DNA of 64,000 bases, taken from contig CP136063.1 in assembly GCA_032622095.1 (NCBI GenBank), forward strand, positions 87,463,980 to 87,527,979. Direction: 5' to 3'. Source of the DNA: Siphonodentalium dalli (lineage: Eukaryota > Mollusca > Scaphopoda > Gadilida > Siphonodentaliidae). The translations under genes and the position numbers were made by a program. Positions within the stretch are counted from its first letter, which is position 1, and every line of letters starts with the position of its first letter. Below are positions 28,501 through 33,905 of this stretch, piece after piece. The notes below the pieces were generated by a model. It was not told the origin of the DNA and did not search any database. It saw only the letters and a list, made by a program, of their open reading frames with translations.

Positions 28501-30081
28501 GTGGGGATGATTATATGTAAGTTTCGTGGCAATCGGCGAAAGAAAAAAAATCTGCCCACCCCCCATTCCGGGCACCCCTGACGCGAACGGCGCGACTTTT
28601 GCCATATTTAAACCACGCCATTAGATTCCTCATATTATGGGGATGATTATATATAAGTTTGGTGGCAATCGGCGACAAATTTTTTTTCTGCCCCTCCCCC
28701 TTTTCTGCCCCTGACAACAACGGCGTCACTTTAGAAAATTCTAACCCCGACCATTATCTTTCTCGTAAAAAGCTACTCCTAGTAGACCCCTTTGGCATCA
28801 TCTAGATGGTCCCCTGTGAATTTCTATAGAACACAGACAGACAGACAGACAGACAGACATTCGCAAATATAGATATAGATACAACAATGTGTATGTAATA
28901 AAATATAATAATACATTGATTATACTTCAGCGAGAAACAGCTAGTGCGAACATTTGTGTAACCAAAACAACCATTGTAACATTAGCTCCTCCTATTGATC
29001 TTGATGTCGTTAATGATAACCGATCTGTTTACGTAACACATTCCACAGTACATTTGTTTCAGTGCGATTTACATTTATTAGCCAGCGCTGTTAATTAGTA
29101 GAAATTTTCCAAGGCCAAATATAATCCTTGGCTTAAAAGCCTACGATCCGCATAGTTGAATGCTCTACACGTATATCTTCAGTTTACAATTGGAACTTGG
29201 TGAATTATCATGGCAGACTTTGGTTGGGTCTGGCTTAAAATTGCTGATTTAACAAGCCTTGAAATAGTGTGTTTGTCATTTGCATAATGAGGTTCCCAGG
29301 GGGTGAATTTAGTGATGCTACATCGAATAGCAGGCTAGCATCACCAAATTCATCCTCTTGGAACCTCATTCTGCTGAGGTATAAGCAGAATGAAGTTATC
29401 AGAGGGTGAATTTGGTGATGCTAGCCCACCATGCGGGGAAGCATCACTAAATTCACCCTCTGGGGACCTCATTTTGAAAATGACACACACTATTTCAAGG
29501 CTTGGCTGAGTACCAAGGTAGTCCTTGTCTCAGTAGTCGTTGGCTTTCAACCATGAATGCTTGCTTCTGCAAATTTCCACAGTGAAACACTAAGACAATG
29601 TCTGCAGCTATTTGTTTCAATTTTGCGCAAATCGTAGGTTCTAAAATTTTCCTTGGCTTAAAAATAGCCAACAAGATTTCTTTTTGCCGATAGCCATTAC
29701 ACCATTATCTTTTCCATTCTCTAACAAGGAAGTAACCCCATGCAGCAAGAAATTTGTGATCATATCATGATTATAATATTGACAACATTCATCAATGTGC
29801 TTGAGAAAGAAGTCAAGTGCTTCTACTTAATCAAATTCGACAAACTGAGGCCTGTTTCAGTTGTCTGTAGCATTCTTTATAAGTAATAAACAAATACACA
29901 ATATATGTCATAGACTTATTAAGGAATCACTGTTTTTTCTCTCAGAACTCTTCCAATGCCCAGAAAGGGAACATGTTCTCCAGGACTATATATGGCCTGG
30001 ATTGACTTCATATCTAAAGACATGCCGCCCATGCTGCTACTCCGTGGAAACCAGAAAAATGTCCTCACATTCTACTCATGA
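1370..30081 (+). CDS. SLC12A1/2/3-like: SLC12 cation-chloride cotransporter (NKCC/NCC type), C-terminal part, nine exons, 5' end outside window
   Basis: Exons are 1370-1507, 6793-6899, 7372-7490, 20461-20691, 21609-21723, 22233-22319, 24633-24744, 25690-25757 and 29946-30081. Joined, they give 1113 bases, or 370 residues plus TGA, with no frame break. This is the cytosolic C-terminal domain of an electroneutral Na-(K)-Cl cotransporter of the plasma membrane. In this family the domain controls dimerisation, trafficking and activity. Landmarks are KVKAFYSAV (25-33), [13 protein letters not shown] (187-199), LTLLIPYLL (200-208), KFRID (244-248), PWKVTQDEL (289-297), TLPMPRKG (327-334), YMAW, and the final LTFYS (366-370). 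The LTFYS end favours NKCC over vertebrate NCC (which ends LTFYCQ), and KCC transporters diverge here. The 12 membrane helices and N-terminal regulatory region must lie upstream of base 1. The assignment to the SLC12A1/2/3 clade is firm; the exact paralogue is not decided. Confidence 0.95.
1801..2014 (+). repeat. Two-copy tandem duplication of about 107 bases
   Basis: TGGAACGAAACAAAAAATTG through CCAATCTACAACATA occurs twice in direct order with very few differences. The inverted arm at 4863-5150 has one copy, so the duplication arose after the arms formed. It keeps one frame open for 179 residues (1635-2174), but the content is repeat-derived and not a gene. Confidence 0.85.
2160..3435. other. 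Intron 1 stretch with no recognisable feature
   Basis: AT-rich sequence with a short CT repeat near 2590-2610. No exon, RNA gene or known repeat was seen. Confidence 0.5.
3436..3900. mobile_element. TIR element with three subterminal repeats per end
   Basis: Outer ends are GGTCATTGTCACAAGGCTCC and its exact complement GGAGCCTTGTGACAATGACC. Each end then carries three spaced copies of a motif close to GATCACATTTGTAGCCAGCT, inverted relative to the other end. The 465-base element has no coding capacity. The repeated subterminal motif resembles transposase-binding sites of non-autonomous DNA transposons (inference). Confidence 0.8.
3945..4740 (-). repeat. Modular dispersed repeat, about four 180-base units
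   Basis: Degenerate units contain ATGGCGGCCATGTTT, CAAAATGACTCGTTCC and CAATGTCA, followed by ATGATCGG. The same module, in the opposite orientation, makes up 35040-35600. No open frame is conserved between units. Confidence 0.7.
5151..5529. other. Intron 1 stretch with no recognisable feature
   Basis: A short direct repeat (GTAAGATAAATTGGTTATCA, copies at about 5201 and 5260) is the only structure seen. Confidence 0.5.
5552..5732. repeat. Imperfect palindrome (foldback MITE-like)
   Basis: The arms read inward from CATGTGATAAAAAGTATCTC to a turn near GAGCCTCGGTAAACCTCGGCTC and back out to TCTATTTATTACATG. They share TATTTTATACG, TTTATCAACC and ACTAAATT. The palindrome keeps one frame open (5485-5697), but this is a folding artefact and not a gene. 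Confidence 0.75.
6130..6429 (+). mobile_element. Family A double-hairpin MITE, copy 1
   Basis: It begins TTAACCGTCCATTACTGGAGC and ends CCCATCATGAAAGGGTTTA. The internal hairpin arms read CCAATGCATTCTCTTATATA and its complement. About 90 unrelated bases (near 6180-6270) interrupt the left end. It lies in intron 1. Confidence 0.8.
6444..6646. mobile_element. Family B hairpin MITE, copy 1
   Basis: The ends are TACAGTAATGCCCTAAATAA and the complementary TTAGGGCATTACTGTA. Almost the full length folds on itself around GAGAGCTTTCCGATGAATGG. The flanking TA is consistent with a Tc1/mariner-type target. The copy lies just before SLC12 exon 2. Confidence 0.88.
6793..6899 (+). CDS. SLC12A1/2/3-like: SLC12 exon 2 of window
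   Basis: Acceptor TTTTTAG (6791-6792) and donor GTGAGT (from 6900). It encodes [20 protein letters not shown] and [10 protein letters not shown], then CA of a split His codon. The family equivalent is the GLGRMKPN.LV.G.KKNW block. A family B hairpin transposon ends 146 bases upstream. Confidence 0.95.
7226..7338 (-). mobile_element. Family H transposon, truncated end
   Basis: TTGACTGTGGTTAGCATTAT, TGTTGTTGGAATCTGATGAT and ATATGGGGACCAT lead to TTAAGTACCTTTAA (TTAA 7335-7338). The same end is seen in longer copies at 31510-31941 and 63434-63898. It stops 34 bases before exon 3. Confidence 0.8.
7372..7490 (+). CDS. SLC12A1/2/3-like: SLC12 exon 3 of window
   Basis: Acceptor TTCCCAG (7370-7371) and donor GTAAGA (7491). 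The first base completes His, giving [19 protein letters not shown]. An acidic, poorly conserved linker follows ([15 protein letters not shown]). The exon ends one base into an Asp codon. The linker corresponds to the variable-length loop between the two conserved halves of the SLC12 tail. A family H transposon end (TTAA at 7335-7338) lies 34 bases upstream. Confidence 0.95.
7575..8168. repeat. Inverted-repeat element in intron 3
   Basis: About 115 bases at 7578-7697 (TTAGACCAAGTCTTCTCAGT through TACTCTTCTATAACAGACTT) recur inverted at 8050-8165. The roughly 350-base spacer shows nothing recognisable. Open frames here (for example 7816-8157 and 7461-7730 minus) are parts of the arms and not genes. 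Confidence 0.75.
8169..8551. other. Intron 3 stretch with no recognisable feature
   Basis: AT-rich, and no repeat family, RNA gene or exon is recognised. Confidence 0.45.
8552..8955. mobile_element. Family F TTAA element, copy 1
   Basis: It begins TTAAAGATGGATTATCTCTT and ends GACCATCTTTAA, with TTAA at both borders (8552-8555 and 8952-8955). Shared internal blocks with 55663-56191 include TATAAAATAATAAATAT, TGTCCGGAA, GCTTCTATCAATTAATATTG and its inverted partner AATATTAAATGATAGAAGC. It has no coding capacity. Confidence 0.85.
9006..9259. mobile_element. Family D hAT-like MITE with 8-base target duplication, copy 1
   Basis: The ends are CAAGCCTTGAAATAGTGTGT and the matching complement ACTATTTCAAGGCTTG. 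The flanking 8-mer GCTGTGAG is duplicated exactly (8998-9005 and 9260-9267). Inside are two hairpins built on AGAATGAGGTCCCCAGAGGG / CACCCTCTGGGGACCTCATT. Confidence 0.92.
9499..9771. mobile_element. Family B hairpin MITE, copy 2
   Basis: Bounded by TACAGTA and TACTGTA. One arm carries an internal partial duplication (AGAGCTTTCCGATGAATGGC occurs as two adjacent variants), so it is longer than the others. Confidence 0.88.
9885..10440 (+). repeat. Dispersed repeat with tandem modules of about 130 bases
   Basis: CAACCACAGGTTGTC, CAATGAAATTTGGTATGGAT and GTTCACCGCTATGAGGACAT recur about 130 bases later with changes (CAGGATGTCGAGTCTCAATG). A third, weaker module follows. The short frames here (10005-10214, 10221-10433) are not conserved between modules. 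Confidence 0.65.
10441..11254. other. Intron 3 stretch with no recognisable feature
   Basis: AT-rich and non-repetitive as far as can be read. No gene signal. Confidence 0.45.
11255..11480 (-). repeat. Dispersed element, copy inverted relative to 22950-23290
   Basis: CAGTGGAAAAATATAACGGG near the start and CTACTGCTAGTGTGCTG near the end are complementary to 23090-23290, together with the CCGTAGTACCTACGG palindrome. The full element boundary is unclear. Confidence 0.65.
11481..12119. other. Intron 3 stretch; one uninformative open frame
   Basis: A 117-residue frame at 11568-11921 begins with a hydrophobic run. It lacks recognisable domains, splice context or family resemblance, so I do not call it a gene. 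A poly-G run lies at about 12046. Confidence 0.4.
12120..12264. mobile_element. Family B hairpin MITE, short copy 3
   Basis: Bounded by TACAGTAATGC and GCACTACTGTA. The central part of the right arm is deleted, leaving 145 bases. Confidence 0.85.
12727..13116. mobile_element. Family L TTAA MITE, complete copy 1
   Basis: The termini TTAACCCTTTACCCAACAG and TGTTGGGTAAAGGGTTAA are perfect inverted repeats inside flanking TTAA. Two strong hairpins use CCAATGCATTCTCTTATATA and its complement. It has the same layout as 57272-57671 and 33599-33905, with few differences. The TTAA target and CCC start fit a piggyBac-like mobiliser; Kolobok elements also use TTAA. Confidence 0.92.
13117..14282. other. 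Intron 3 stretch with no recognisable feature
   Basis: Non-coding AT-rich sequence. The open frames at 13492-13701 and 13910-14185 (minus) have no family resemblance or exon context. Confidence 0.45.
14283..14400. repeat. Imperfect palindrome
   Basis: The arms are GATCTTCAACTCGTTATGTT / AACATAACTCGTTGGAGATC, followed inward by GGGATATAAGTA / TAGTATATCCC. It resembles the 5552-5732 palindrome in style (ACTCG-rich arms), not in sequence. Confidence 0.8.
14401..14930. other. Intron 3 stretch with no recognisable feature
   Basis: No gene or repeat family recognised. Confidence 0.4.
14935..16915. mobile_element. Element with about 180-base inverted termini and a GC-rich core
   Basis: 14935-15115 and 16711-16915 are inverted copies. 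They share TATCTTGGACACTGAATG, GGTTATATAT, ACCTAAAGTA, CCCGATCAGGTTTAACTTCC, CATGACATATGACAGTCCTT and TCGTTATAAAAGCCCTGTCA. The 1.6-kb interior includes a GC-rich block at 15690-16010, unlike anything else here. One frame of that block is proline-rich ([20 protein letters not shown] at about 15914-15973). Inverted terminal repeats plus a proline-rich segment would suit a deleted DIRS-like or large-TIR DNA element, but no recombinase or transposase is visible. Confidence 0.65.
15690..16010 (+). pseudogene. GC-rich, proline-rich relic of a mobile-element protein (tentative)
   Basis: All three plus frames stay open over about 200 bases because the segment is GC-rich. The frame through 15776-15988 has the most protein-like composition ([17 protein letters not shown], then [20 protein letters not shown]). 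No start codon context or domain is recognisable and stops close it on both sides. I cannot name the parent protein. Confidence 0.35.
16990..17120 (+). repeat. Dispersed repeat fragment
   Basis: AAACTAATGCCATTATAACA, then CCACACCAAATTTTG and GAAATCGGTCCAAGG match 44515-44590. The element at 14935-16915 may have inserted within this repeat. Confidence 0.6.
17343..17785. mobile_element. Family D MITE, long form
   Basis: Two hairpin modules (AGAATGAGGTCCC... / ...CTCATTCTGC) are separated by about 200 bases containing TATGGGAGACCGAGGATCAA and TAGATACTTTCCAGAAGATG. The same spacer is in the copies at 19641 and 40093. Terminal CAAGCCTGGATATAGTGTGT is degenerate. Confidence 0.85.
17940..19430. other. 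Intron 3 stretch with no recognisable feature
   Basis: Roughly 1.5 kb of non-coding AT-rich sequence. A short direct repeat ACACACCATGCA (about 18280) was seen, and no gene signal. Confidence 0.45.
19641..20080. mobile_element. Family D MITE, long form
   Basis: Same layout as 17343-17785. The flanks read ATGATTTG on the left and GTGATTTG on the right, a 7-of-8 match to an 8-base target duplication. Confidence 0.85.
20168..20433 (-). mobile_element. Family A double-hairpin MITE abutting SLC12 exon 4
   Basis: The hairpin arms are GAGGCTCCCTATGGGAGACT and TATATAAGAGAATGCACTGG. It ends GCAGCTCCTGTTATGAAAGG then GTTAA, with TTAA at 20430-20433. The left end is missing. Only 27 bases separate its border from exon 4. 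Confidence 0.85.
20461..20691 (+). CDS. SLC12A1/2/3-like: SLC12 exon 4 of window
   Basis: Acceptor ATAATTTCAG (20459-20460) and donor GTATGG (20692). This 77-codon exon carries the rest of the variable linker ([14 protein letters not shown], then an amphipathic stretch). It ends in the diagnostic [13 protein letters not shown], whose last Gly codon is split. The preceding intron is 12,970 bases, the largest seen. A family A transposon ends 27 bases before the exon. Confidence 0.96.
20885..21200. repeat. Dispersed repeat with GTCCGTC-type segment
   Basis: ATCTGTCCATCTGTATGCG, CGTCCGTCAGTG and TTCGGATGATAACTT resemble 36410-36720 (TTTCTGGATGATAACTGTAG). Intron 4. The minus-strand open frame 20885-21196 is within this repeat. 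Confidence 0.5.
21416..21566. mobile_element. Family D MITE, single-hairpin form with 8-base target duplication
   Basis: The ends are CAAGCCTTGAAACAGTGTGT and CACCCTATTTCAAGGCTTG. Flanking GTTATTCA is exact on both sides (21408-21415 and 21567-21574). The 151-base body is one near-perfect hairpin turning at GCATAGCGGGCTAG. The right duplication is 34 bases before exon 5. Confidence 0.93.
21609..21723 (+). CDS. SLC12A1/2/3-like: SLC12 exon 5 of window
   Basis: Acceptor TGATTTCAG (21607-21608) and donor GTAAGT (21724). It encodes [15 protein letters not shown], then [20 protein letters not shown] and the start of a split Gln. This is the most conserved block of the SLC12 tail. A family D transposon with its target duplication ends 34 bases upstream. 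Confidence 0.96.
21799..22072 (-). mobile_element. Family C TTAA MITE, inverted copy
   Basis: It starts TTAACCCTCTCTATACTAAAT, then TACTCATTGATGGGTAG and CCTTAGGAAATGTTCAGATA. It ends near ATCCATTTAGTATAAAA, a degraded right end. It lies in intron 5 and overlaps no exon. Confidence 0.82.
22233..22319 (+). CDS. SLC12A1/2/3-like: SLC12 exon 6 of window
   Basis: Acceptor TTATTTCAG (22231-22232) and donor GTGAGT (22320). It encodes [20 protein letters not shown] followed by ISKAPKEE. This corresponds to the family's LLSKFRI..A.IHVI segment. Confidence 0.95.
22400..22930. other. Intron 6 stretch with no recognisable feature
   Basis: No gene or repeat family recognised. Confidence 0.4.
22950..23295 (+). 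repeat. Element with direct TACGT/TACAT repeats, related to 11255-11480
   Basis: TGCTATACATCCGTACTG occurs three times with slight change (22953, 23007, 23070), alternating with GACGTAACATGTCACA. The rest is complementary to 11255-11480. It lies in intron 6. Confidence 0.65.
23318..23612. mobile_element. Family J TTAA element nested in family C
   Basis: The terminal inverted repeats are TTAACTCTTTCAGTGCCAGG and CCTGGCACTGAAAGAGTTAA, with TTAA duplicated. A subterminal hairpin uses GGCCGATCTCATCGGCCC / GGGCCGATGAGATCGGCC. It is 295 bases and non-coding. Confidence 0.93.
23849..24416. mobile_element. hAT-like MITE nested in family C
   Basis: The inverted ends TAGGCTTGCCGCGATTTT and AAAATCGCGGCAAGCCTA are perfect. 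The 8-base target GTATAGAA is duplicated exactly (23841-23848 and 24417-24424). An 8-base duplication and a TAGG start fit the hAT superfamily. The interior (568 bases in all) has no transposase. Confidence 0.93.
24633..24744 (+). CDS. SLC12A1/2/3-like: SLC12 exon 7 of window
   Basis: Acceptor TTTTTTGCAG (24631-24632). It encodes [13 protein letters not shown], an acidic DDEEHEKY, then [15 protein letters not shown]. The donor is AAG|GTCATT (24745), weak from the fourth base on. It is accepted because it is the only junction that gives [14 protein letters not shown], the family pattern, in phase 0. Confidence 0.93.
24780..25030 (+). mobile_element. Family C MITE, near-complete copy
   Basis: It starts TTAACCCTTCTATACTAAT, has the inner hairpin GTTCAGATAATAAGATCAAC ... 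GTTGAATTTATTGTCTGAAC, and ends CAATGAGTAGAAAGGGTTCA. It lies 35 bases after exon 7. Confidence 0.88.
25365..25594 (-). mobile_element. Family A double-hairpin MITE
   Basis: It begins with CCATTACTGGAGCTTCCTGA, has two hairpins of the ATGCATTCTCTTATATGTGA type and ends GCTCCAGTCATGGAAGGGAT. Its border TTAA is lost on both sides. It lies in intron 7, 95 bases before exon 8. Confidence 0.82.
25690..25757 (+). CDS. SLC12A1/2/3-like: SLC12 exon 8 of window
   Basis: Acceptor ATTTTTCAG (25688-25689). It encodes [20 protein letters not shown] then IIV. Of two adjacent donors, GTTAGT at 25758 is chosen because it leaves GT, which exon 9 completes to Val with A. The GT at 25756 would break the frame. 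Confidence 0.93.
25797..25938. repeat. Imperfect palindrome immediately after exon 8
   Basis: The arms are CATAGAGCCACACAGTTTTG / CAAAATTGTGCGGCTCTGTA and GTGATTATCGCACG / CGAGTGCGATAATCA. The 63-residue open frame here is a folding artefact. Confidence 0.82.
26117..28881. repeat. Modular dispersed repeat filling intron 8
   Basis: It opens with AGCAGGGTTACCCGGCGTTG and closes with repeated ACAG units and ATAGATATAGATA. From about 27080 to 28790 degenerate units of roughly 190-200 bases repeat: GGTGGAAATCGGCG, a pyrimidine-rich CCCCTCCCC block, CTGACTC.AACGGCGC.AC, TTTAAACCACACCATTAGAT and TCATATCATGGGGATGAT. The tail matches 47199-47300. The 186-residue frame at 27088-27648 spans several units and is not conserved between them. 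The class (retroposon or other) is undetermined. Confidence 0.7.
29253..29504. mobile_element. Family D MITE, short double-hairpin copy
   Basis: The ends are CAAGCCTTGAAATAGTGTGT and CACACTATTTCAAGGCTTG. The module order is identical to 9006-9259. No exact 8-base target duplication is seen. It lies in intron 8. Confidence 0.9.
29946..30081 (+). CDS. SLC12A1/2/3-like: SLC12 terminal exon 9 with stop
   Basis: Acceptor TTTTTTCTCTCAG (29944-29945). It encodes [18 protein letters not shown], then [17 protein letters not shown] and the terminal QKNVLTFYS, with TGA at 30079-30081. Other frames are open across this exon but match nothing. The C-terminus matches the family end without extension. Confidence 0.96.
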
Positions 30082-30245
30082 TGCAGAAAGGGACAACACT
30101 CATCCAGGTGCAGATCGCCCATGGAGAAAATCTACGCAACTATGAGAAGAGAGTCGGTAGGGTGTCAAGCACACCACAGCAGATTCAATTCAGTCGATCT
30201 TGGAGGCCTTCAAAGGAGGACCATCCAATTAGGTGCCTAGTGGGG
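30082..30245 (+). other. Start of SLC12 3' untranslated region
   Basis: Sequence after the stop is non-repetitive for 164 bases and then runs into a family D transposon. I see no AATAAA in the first kilobase. Candidate weaker signals are ATTAAA at about 31010 and 31067. The 3' end of the transcript is therefore undetermined. Confidence 0.5.
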
Positions 30246-30550
30246 GAAGCCTGGAAATGGTGTGTCTGACATTTGCAGAATGAGGCCCCCAAACGGTGAA
30301 TTTAGCACGTGGGCTAGCATCACCAAATTCACCCTATGGGGACCTCATTCTACTTAGGCCTCATCTTCTTAACATTACCAACTTCAACTGGGGAAATTCA
30401 ATCTGATCCTTGGTCTTCCATAGAAGTTGAGGCCTATGCAGAATGAGGTCCCCAGAGGGTGAATTTGGTGATGCTAGCCCGCTGTGCACTATAGCTTCAA
30501 AATATTCAGCCTCTGTGTACCTCATTCTGCAAATGTCAGACACACTTGTC
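30246..30550. mobile_element. Family D MITE in the SLC12 3' UTR
   Basis: It starts AAGCCTGGAAATGGTGTGTC and ends TGCAAATGTCAGACACACTT, with two degenerate hairpins. It begins 165 bases after the SLC12 stop, so it is probably transcribed. Its inverted arms would fold in the mRNA. Confidence 0.85.
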
Positions 30551-31505
30551 TAAATTCGATGTCGACATCGGACACCCAATTCAAATCGATATCTGATTCG
30601 GGAGATGAATACCCGATTCGCAGGTCCCTCTTGCCTAGGTCTGTACAAGAAAACCCAGGATGGTGCCAGATAGCTAGCTTGGTTATTCACACATATCACA
30701 TTGAAGGGAACCAAGGCACTCATAGTGGGCAAATGTGCAAAACAAATTTAAGTTTGTAAAAATATCACCGCTAAGAAGAACATGGAGATATAGATAAACT
30801 CTGATCTTTTATTCATAACTGATAATTCTCCAATAATGAAATTTTGCGTATTCAAACCATTATTATGTAAACAAAACTGTTAATGTGTTTTGTGAACAAA
30901 CATGGCTAATCATGTAGTAAGTTCAAATATTTCATTCTGAATATGATTTTCCGAATATTTTTCAGTGCTTTGACCTTTTCCAATGTTTACCGTCAGGTTT
31001 GATTAAAGCCACGGCGGTTTGTGCTTCAAAATACAACTTATAATATTCACTTTAGAATTTTCCCGATTAAATTCAATAAGTACATGAGTTCAAAGTTGGC
31101 ATTCTGTGAGCATTATATGTCCCAGAAAGACTTGTTGAATTCATAAAAGATACAACTTCGAACACGATGTTCAGGTCTCAAACAAATTATGTGACATTTA
31201 TATTCATTGCAATTTTGGAATAGGAAAAAAAATAACGTGCGACTTCAGGAATATGTATATTGCATTATCTTAACATGAAACAATTTAAAAACTTCACACA
31301 CTGCTTTCTCTTACTTATGTAGTATCATTGTAGTAAACTTCTCAGAGCGAAGAGAGCTCTAGATTTTCTTCCCATGGGTCTACATGTGAAATATTTATGT
31401 GACCGCCGACAAAAAATTTAACTGATTAAAAAATTTGAACCGCCACAAACTAAACGATCTATCAAAAAATATAAGGAACAAAACACGTATTTTCAGCGCT
31501 ATATC
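30551..31505. other. Sequence downstream of SLC12 with no recognisable gene
   Basis: Part may be 3' UTR. A short stretch of CGATATCTGATTCGG-like units is at 30560-30620. No polyadenylation signal is convincing. Confidence 0.45.
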
Positions 31506-31509
31506 AATT

Positions 31510-31941
31510 AACGCTCCCAATTACTATTTCTTTGGCTTTGGTGGTAAAAAATATCTGATTTGAGTCGAGGAACCCACCCATCAAAGCTCAAGAGTTATCA
31601 GATATATTTTTTTTTAATCTGTTATTTCCCGAGATATGTAATTTTTGGCAGCCTGGCAAATATTCGTCAAGCCGACAGTCTCAGACCAATTGTGGATGAA
31701 GATGGATACCTTTAAAATCAAATGGCTTTGGGTGTTAGATATTTGATAATATGGCCAAATTTCGTTGAACAAAATGTTAATAAATAACACTTTTTATGCA
31801 GTTTTATAGTATAGTTGACAGTGGTTAGCATTATTTTTCGGCAATTAATTTGATTCTGATAACTGAAGCGGCATTTCAATAAATGCTGTTGTTGTTGGAA
31901 TCATGATATGGGGACCATCAAATCTGATTGAGTACCTTTAA
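31510..31941 (-). mobile_element. Family H TTAA element, copy 2
   Basis: Ends CTGATTGAGTACCTTTAA (TTAA 31938-31941). It shares CTGATTTGAGTCGAGGAACC, CCCGAGATATGTAATTTTTG and ATTCGTCAAGCCGAC with the complement of 63434-63898. The left border has eroded. Confidence 0.8.
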
Positions 31942-32189
31942 CATGCAAAATCTCATTAATAATTTGAGAGTTATTAATAATAAAAATATCAACAATGATA
32001 GTTGTTTTACAGACTTCTATAAAATTTATGTTATTTTGCTTGAACCCACTTCAAAGGCCTTGAGTCCCTTTAAGGCAGGCAAGTGTTTTTTTAATGTAAT
32101 ATACATTGGGCTAATGTGGTGCGATTATTAAAAGCAATGTATAGAAATAGATACAGACCTTGGCTGATATGGACCAGAAGTTGATATAA

Positions 32190-32565
32190 ACTTGGCTAGC
32201 TGGGACAACTCAGTTTGCTGGGACAACTTGGTCTCGCTGTTAAATGAGTCGAGACAACTCGGTCAGCCGGGACAACTTGGTTTGACATGCACAAAACTTT
32301 ATGTCAATCACCACGTGATTTGGGTGGTCACTCACATGATGTGAACATTCTATTGGCTGACATCATGAAAGTCACAACGAATCGGGTAACGTTCCAGGTT
32401 TAAATAGCTGGGATGACTCGCTGTTACATGAACTGACTTGTCCCTGCTAGGCGGGACGGGTTATCCCGATTTGGCTTTGCCAATGTGACAGCACACCATA
32501 TTTTAGTAAGAAAGCACTGAGAACCAAGGCACCCGGCAAACCGAGTTGTCCCGGCTCATGTAACA
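32190..32565. mobile_element. Inverted element built on a GGGACAACTCGG motif
   Basis: The left end is AGCTGGGACAACTCAGTTTG; the right end is CAAACCGAGTTGTCCCGGCT, its near complement. At least three further copies of GGGACAACTTGG or GAGACAACTCGG lie at 32216-32280. It is about 376 bases and non-coding. The superfamily is not identified. Confidence 0.65.
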
Positions 32566-32645
32566 AGCCACTTAAAGACCAGGGACAGTATCTGCAAGAA
32601 TCTGTATCTCACAAACTTCTTATCAGCCAATGTTTAATGTGTATC

Positions 32646-32886
32646 TCTTTCATGATTGGAGCTTCCTGAAATTTTGCGAAAAACCCTGTGCCAATGAATT
32701 CTCTTATATATGCGAGTCGCCCATAGGTCGCCTTGCATATATAAGAGAATGCATTGGCCTAATAATATTTATCTTGATCTTGTAAGCCAGTGCATTCTCT
32801 TATATATGCAAGGCGACCTATGGGAGAATGCACTGGCACAGGGTCTTCAGTGCTGCACCAGCACAGCTCCCGTCATCAAAGGAGTA
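32646..32886 (-). mobile_element. Family A MITE
   Basis: It begins CATGATTGGAGCTTCCTGAA, has two hairpins, the second with its right arm lost, and ends GCACAGCTCCCGTCATCAAA. Confidence 0.8.
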
Positions 32887-32922
32887 TACACTCAGTTAGA
32901 CGAGCACTTGGAAGCAGACCTG

Positions 32923-33352
32923 TTATCCCTTTCTGTACTAAATGGATTTTCCCACAGTTATAAAAGTATATATTGGAATGGTCTATATTCACATGGAGAG
33001 ATGTTCAGGAAATATGCACATATAGCAGGAAATAGAAATTGCAGAAGGAATAGATTTGTGGGAAATGTTCAGATGGTCGTTTGTTGAACTTATTATCTGA
33101 GAATTTATTATGGGATACGTAACTACAATAAAGCCCTAAATAAACGACTCCTTAACCACAGCAGAATTATGGGTAATTTTTCACGATTTAATTGGAAATA
33201 TGGCTTGTTGCCATTCATCGGAAAGCTCTCCCCGAGAGCTTTCCGATGAATTGCAACAAGCCATATTTTCGACTAAATCCTGAAAAATTACCCATAATTC
33301 TGCTGTGGTTAAGGAATCGATTATTTAGGGCATTACTGTACTCATCAATGAT
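32923..33352 (+). mobile_element. Family C MITE interrupted by a family B hairpin
   Basis: The host starts TTATCCCTTTCTGTACTAAA and reaches GGATACGTAAC. After a family B insertion at TA (33124-33340) it resumes CTCATCAATGA, as in intact copies (TAACTACTCATCAATGAG). Confidence 0.88.
33124..33340. mobile_element. Family B hairpin MITE nested in family C
   Basis: Borders are TACAATAAAGCCCTAAAT and ATTTAGGGCATTACTGTA. The host's single TA (from ACTACTC) is present at both edges. The arms pair around AAAGCTCTCCCCGAGAGCTTT. Confidence 0.93.
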
Positions 33353-33355
33353 GCT

Positions 33356-33450
33356 TTAACCCTTTCTTGACTGGAGCATTGACCTAACAATATTTACCTT
33401 GATCTTGTAAGCCAGTGCATTCTCTTATATATTCGAGGCTCCCTATGGTA
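33356..33450 (+). mobile_element. Family A MITE fragment
   Basis: TTAACCCTTTCTTGACTGGA, then CCAGTGCATTCTCTTATATA and GAGGCTCCCTATGG. The rest is missing. Confidence 0.75.
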
Positions 33451-33598
33451 ATTACCGGTTTTAGTAAAAAAAAGGGTTGTTAAACCACAAAAATTTATTT
33501 CTGGGAGATTGGTCAATATTTTCCGGGAGATTGGGGCTATCATCTAGGAGACTTTTTAGAATTGAAGGCCTTGTGCATTTTCAACAACAATGATATAT

Positions 33599-33905
33599 TT
33601 AATCCTTTACCCAACAGAAGGGCCCTGTGCCAATGCATTCTCTTATATATGCGAGTCGACCATAGGTCGCCTCGCATATATAAGAGAATGCATTGGCTTA
33701 ACACATTAAAAATTATAAAATTGTTAAAGAATGTAAGAAAAAATGGTAAAAAGTGTTAAAAACAGATTTTTTTTAGGCCAATGCATTCTCTTATATATGC
33801 GAGGCGACCTATGGTCGACTCGCATATATAAGAGAATGCATTGGCACAGGGCATAACTGTAACCATCACAATGTGGTCAATGAGCCGGTTCCAATGATAT
33901 CCATC
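33599..33905. mobile_element. Family L TTAA MITE, right end truncated
   Basis: It starts TTAATCCTTTACCCAACAG and matches 12727-13116 almost base for base to GGTTCCAATGATATCCAT. The terminal 80 bases are replaced by unrelated sequence. Confidence 0.9.

Noticed and set aside
29861-30145. 94-residue frame overlapping the last SLC12 exon
   Set aside because: It is the wrong frame. The frame beginning TLPMPRKG matches the SLC12 C-terminus and has the acceptor at 29944-29945.
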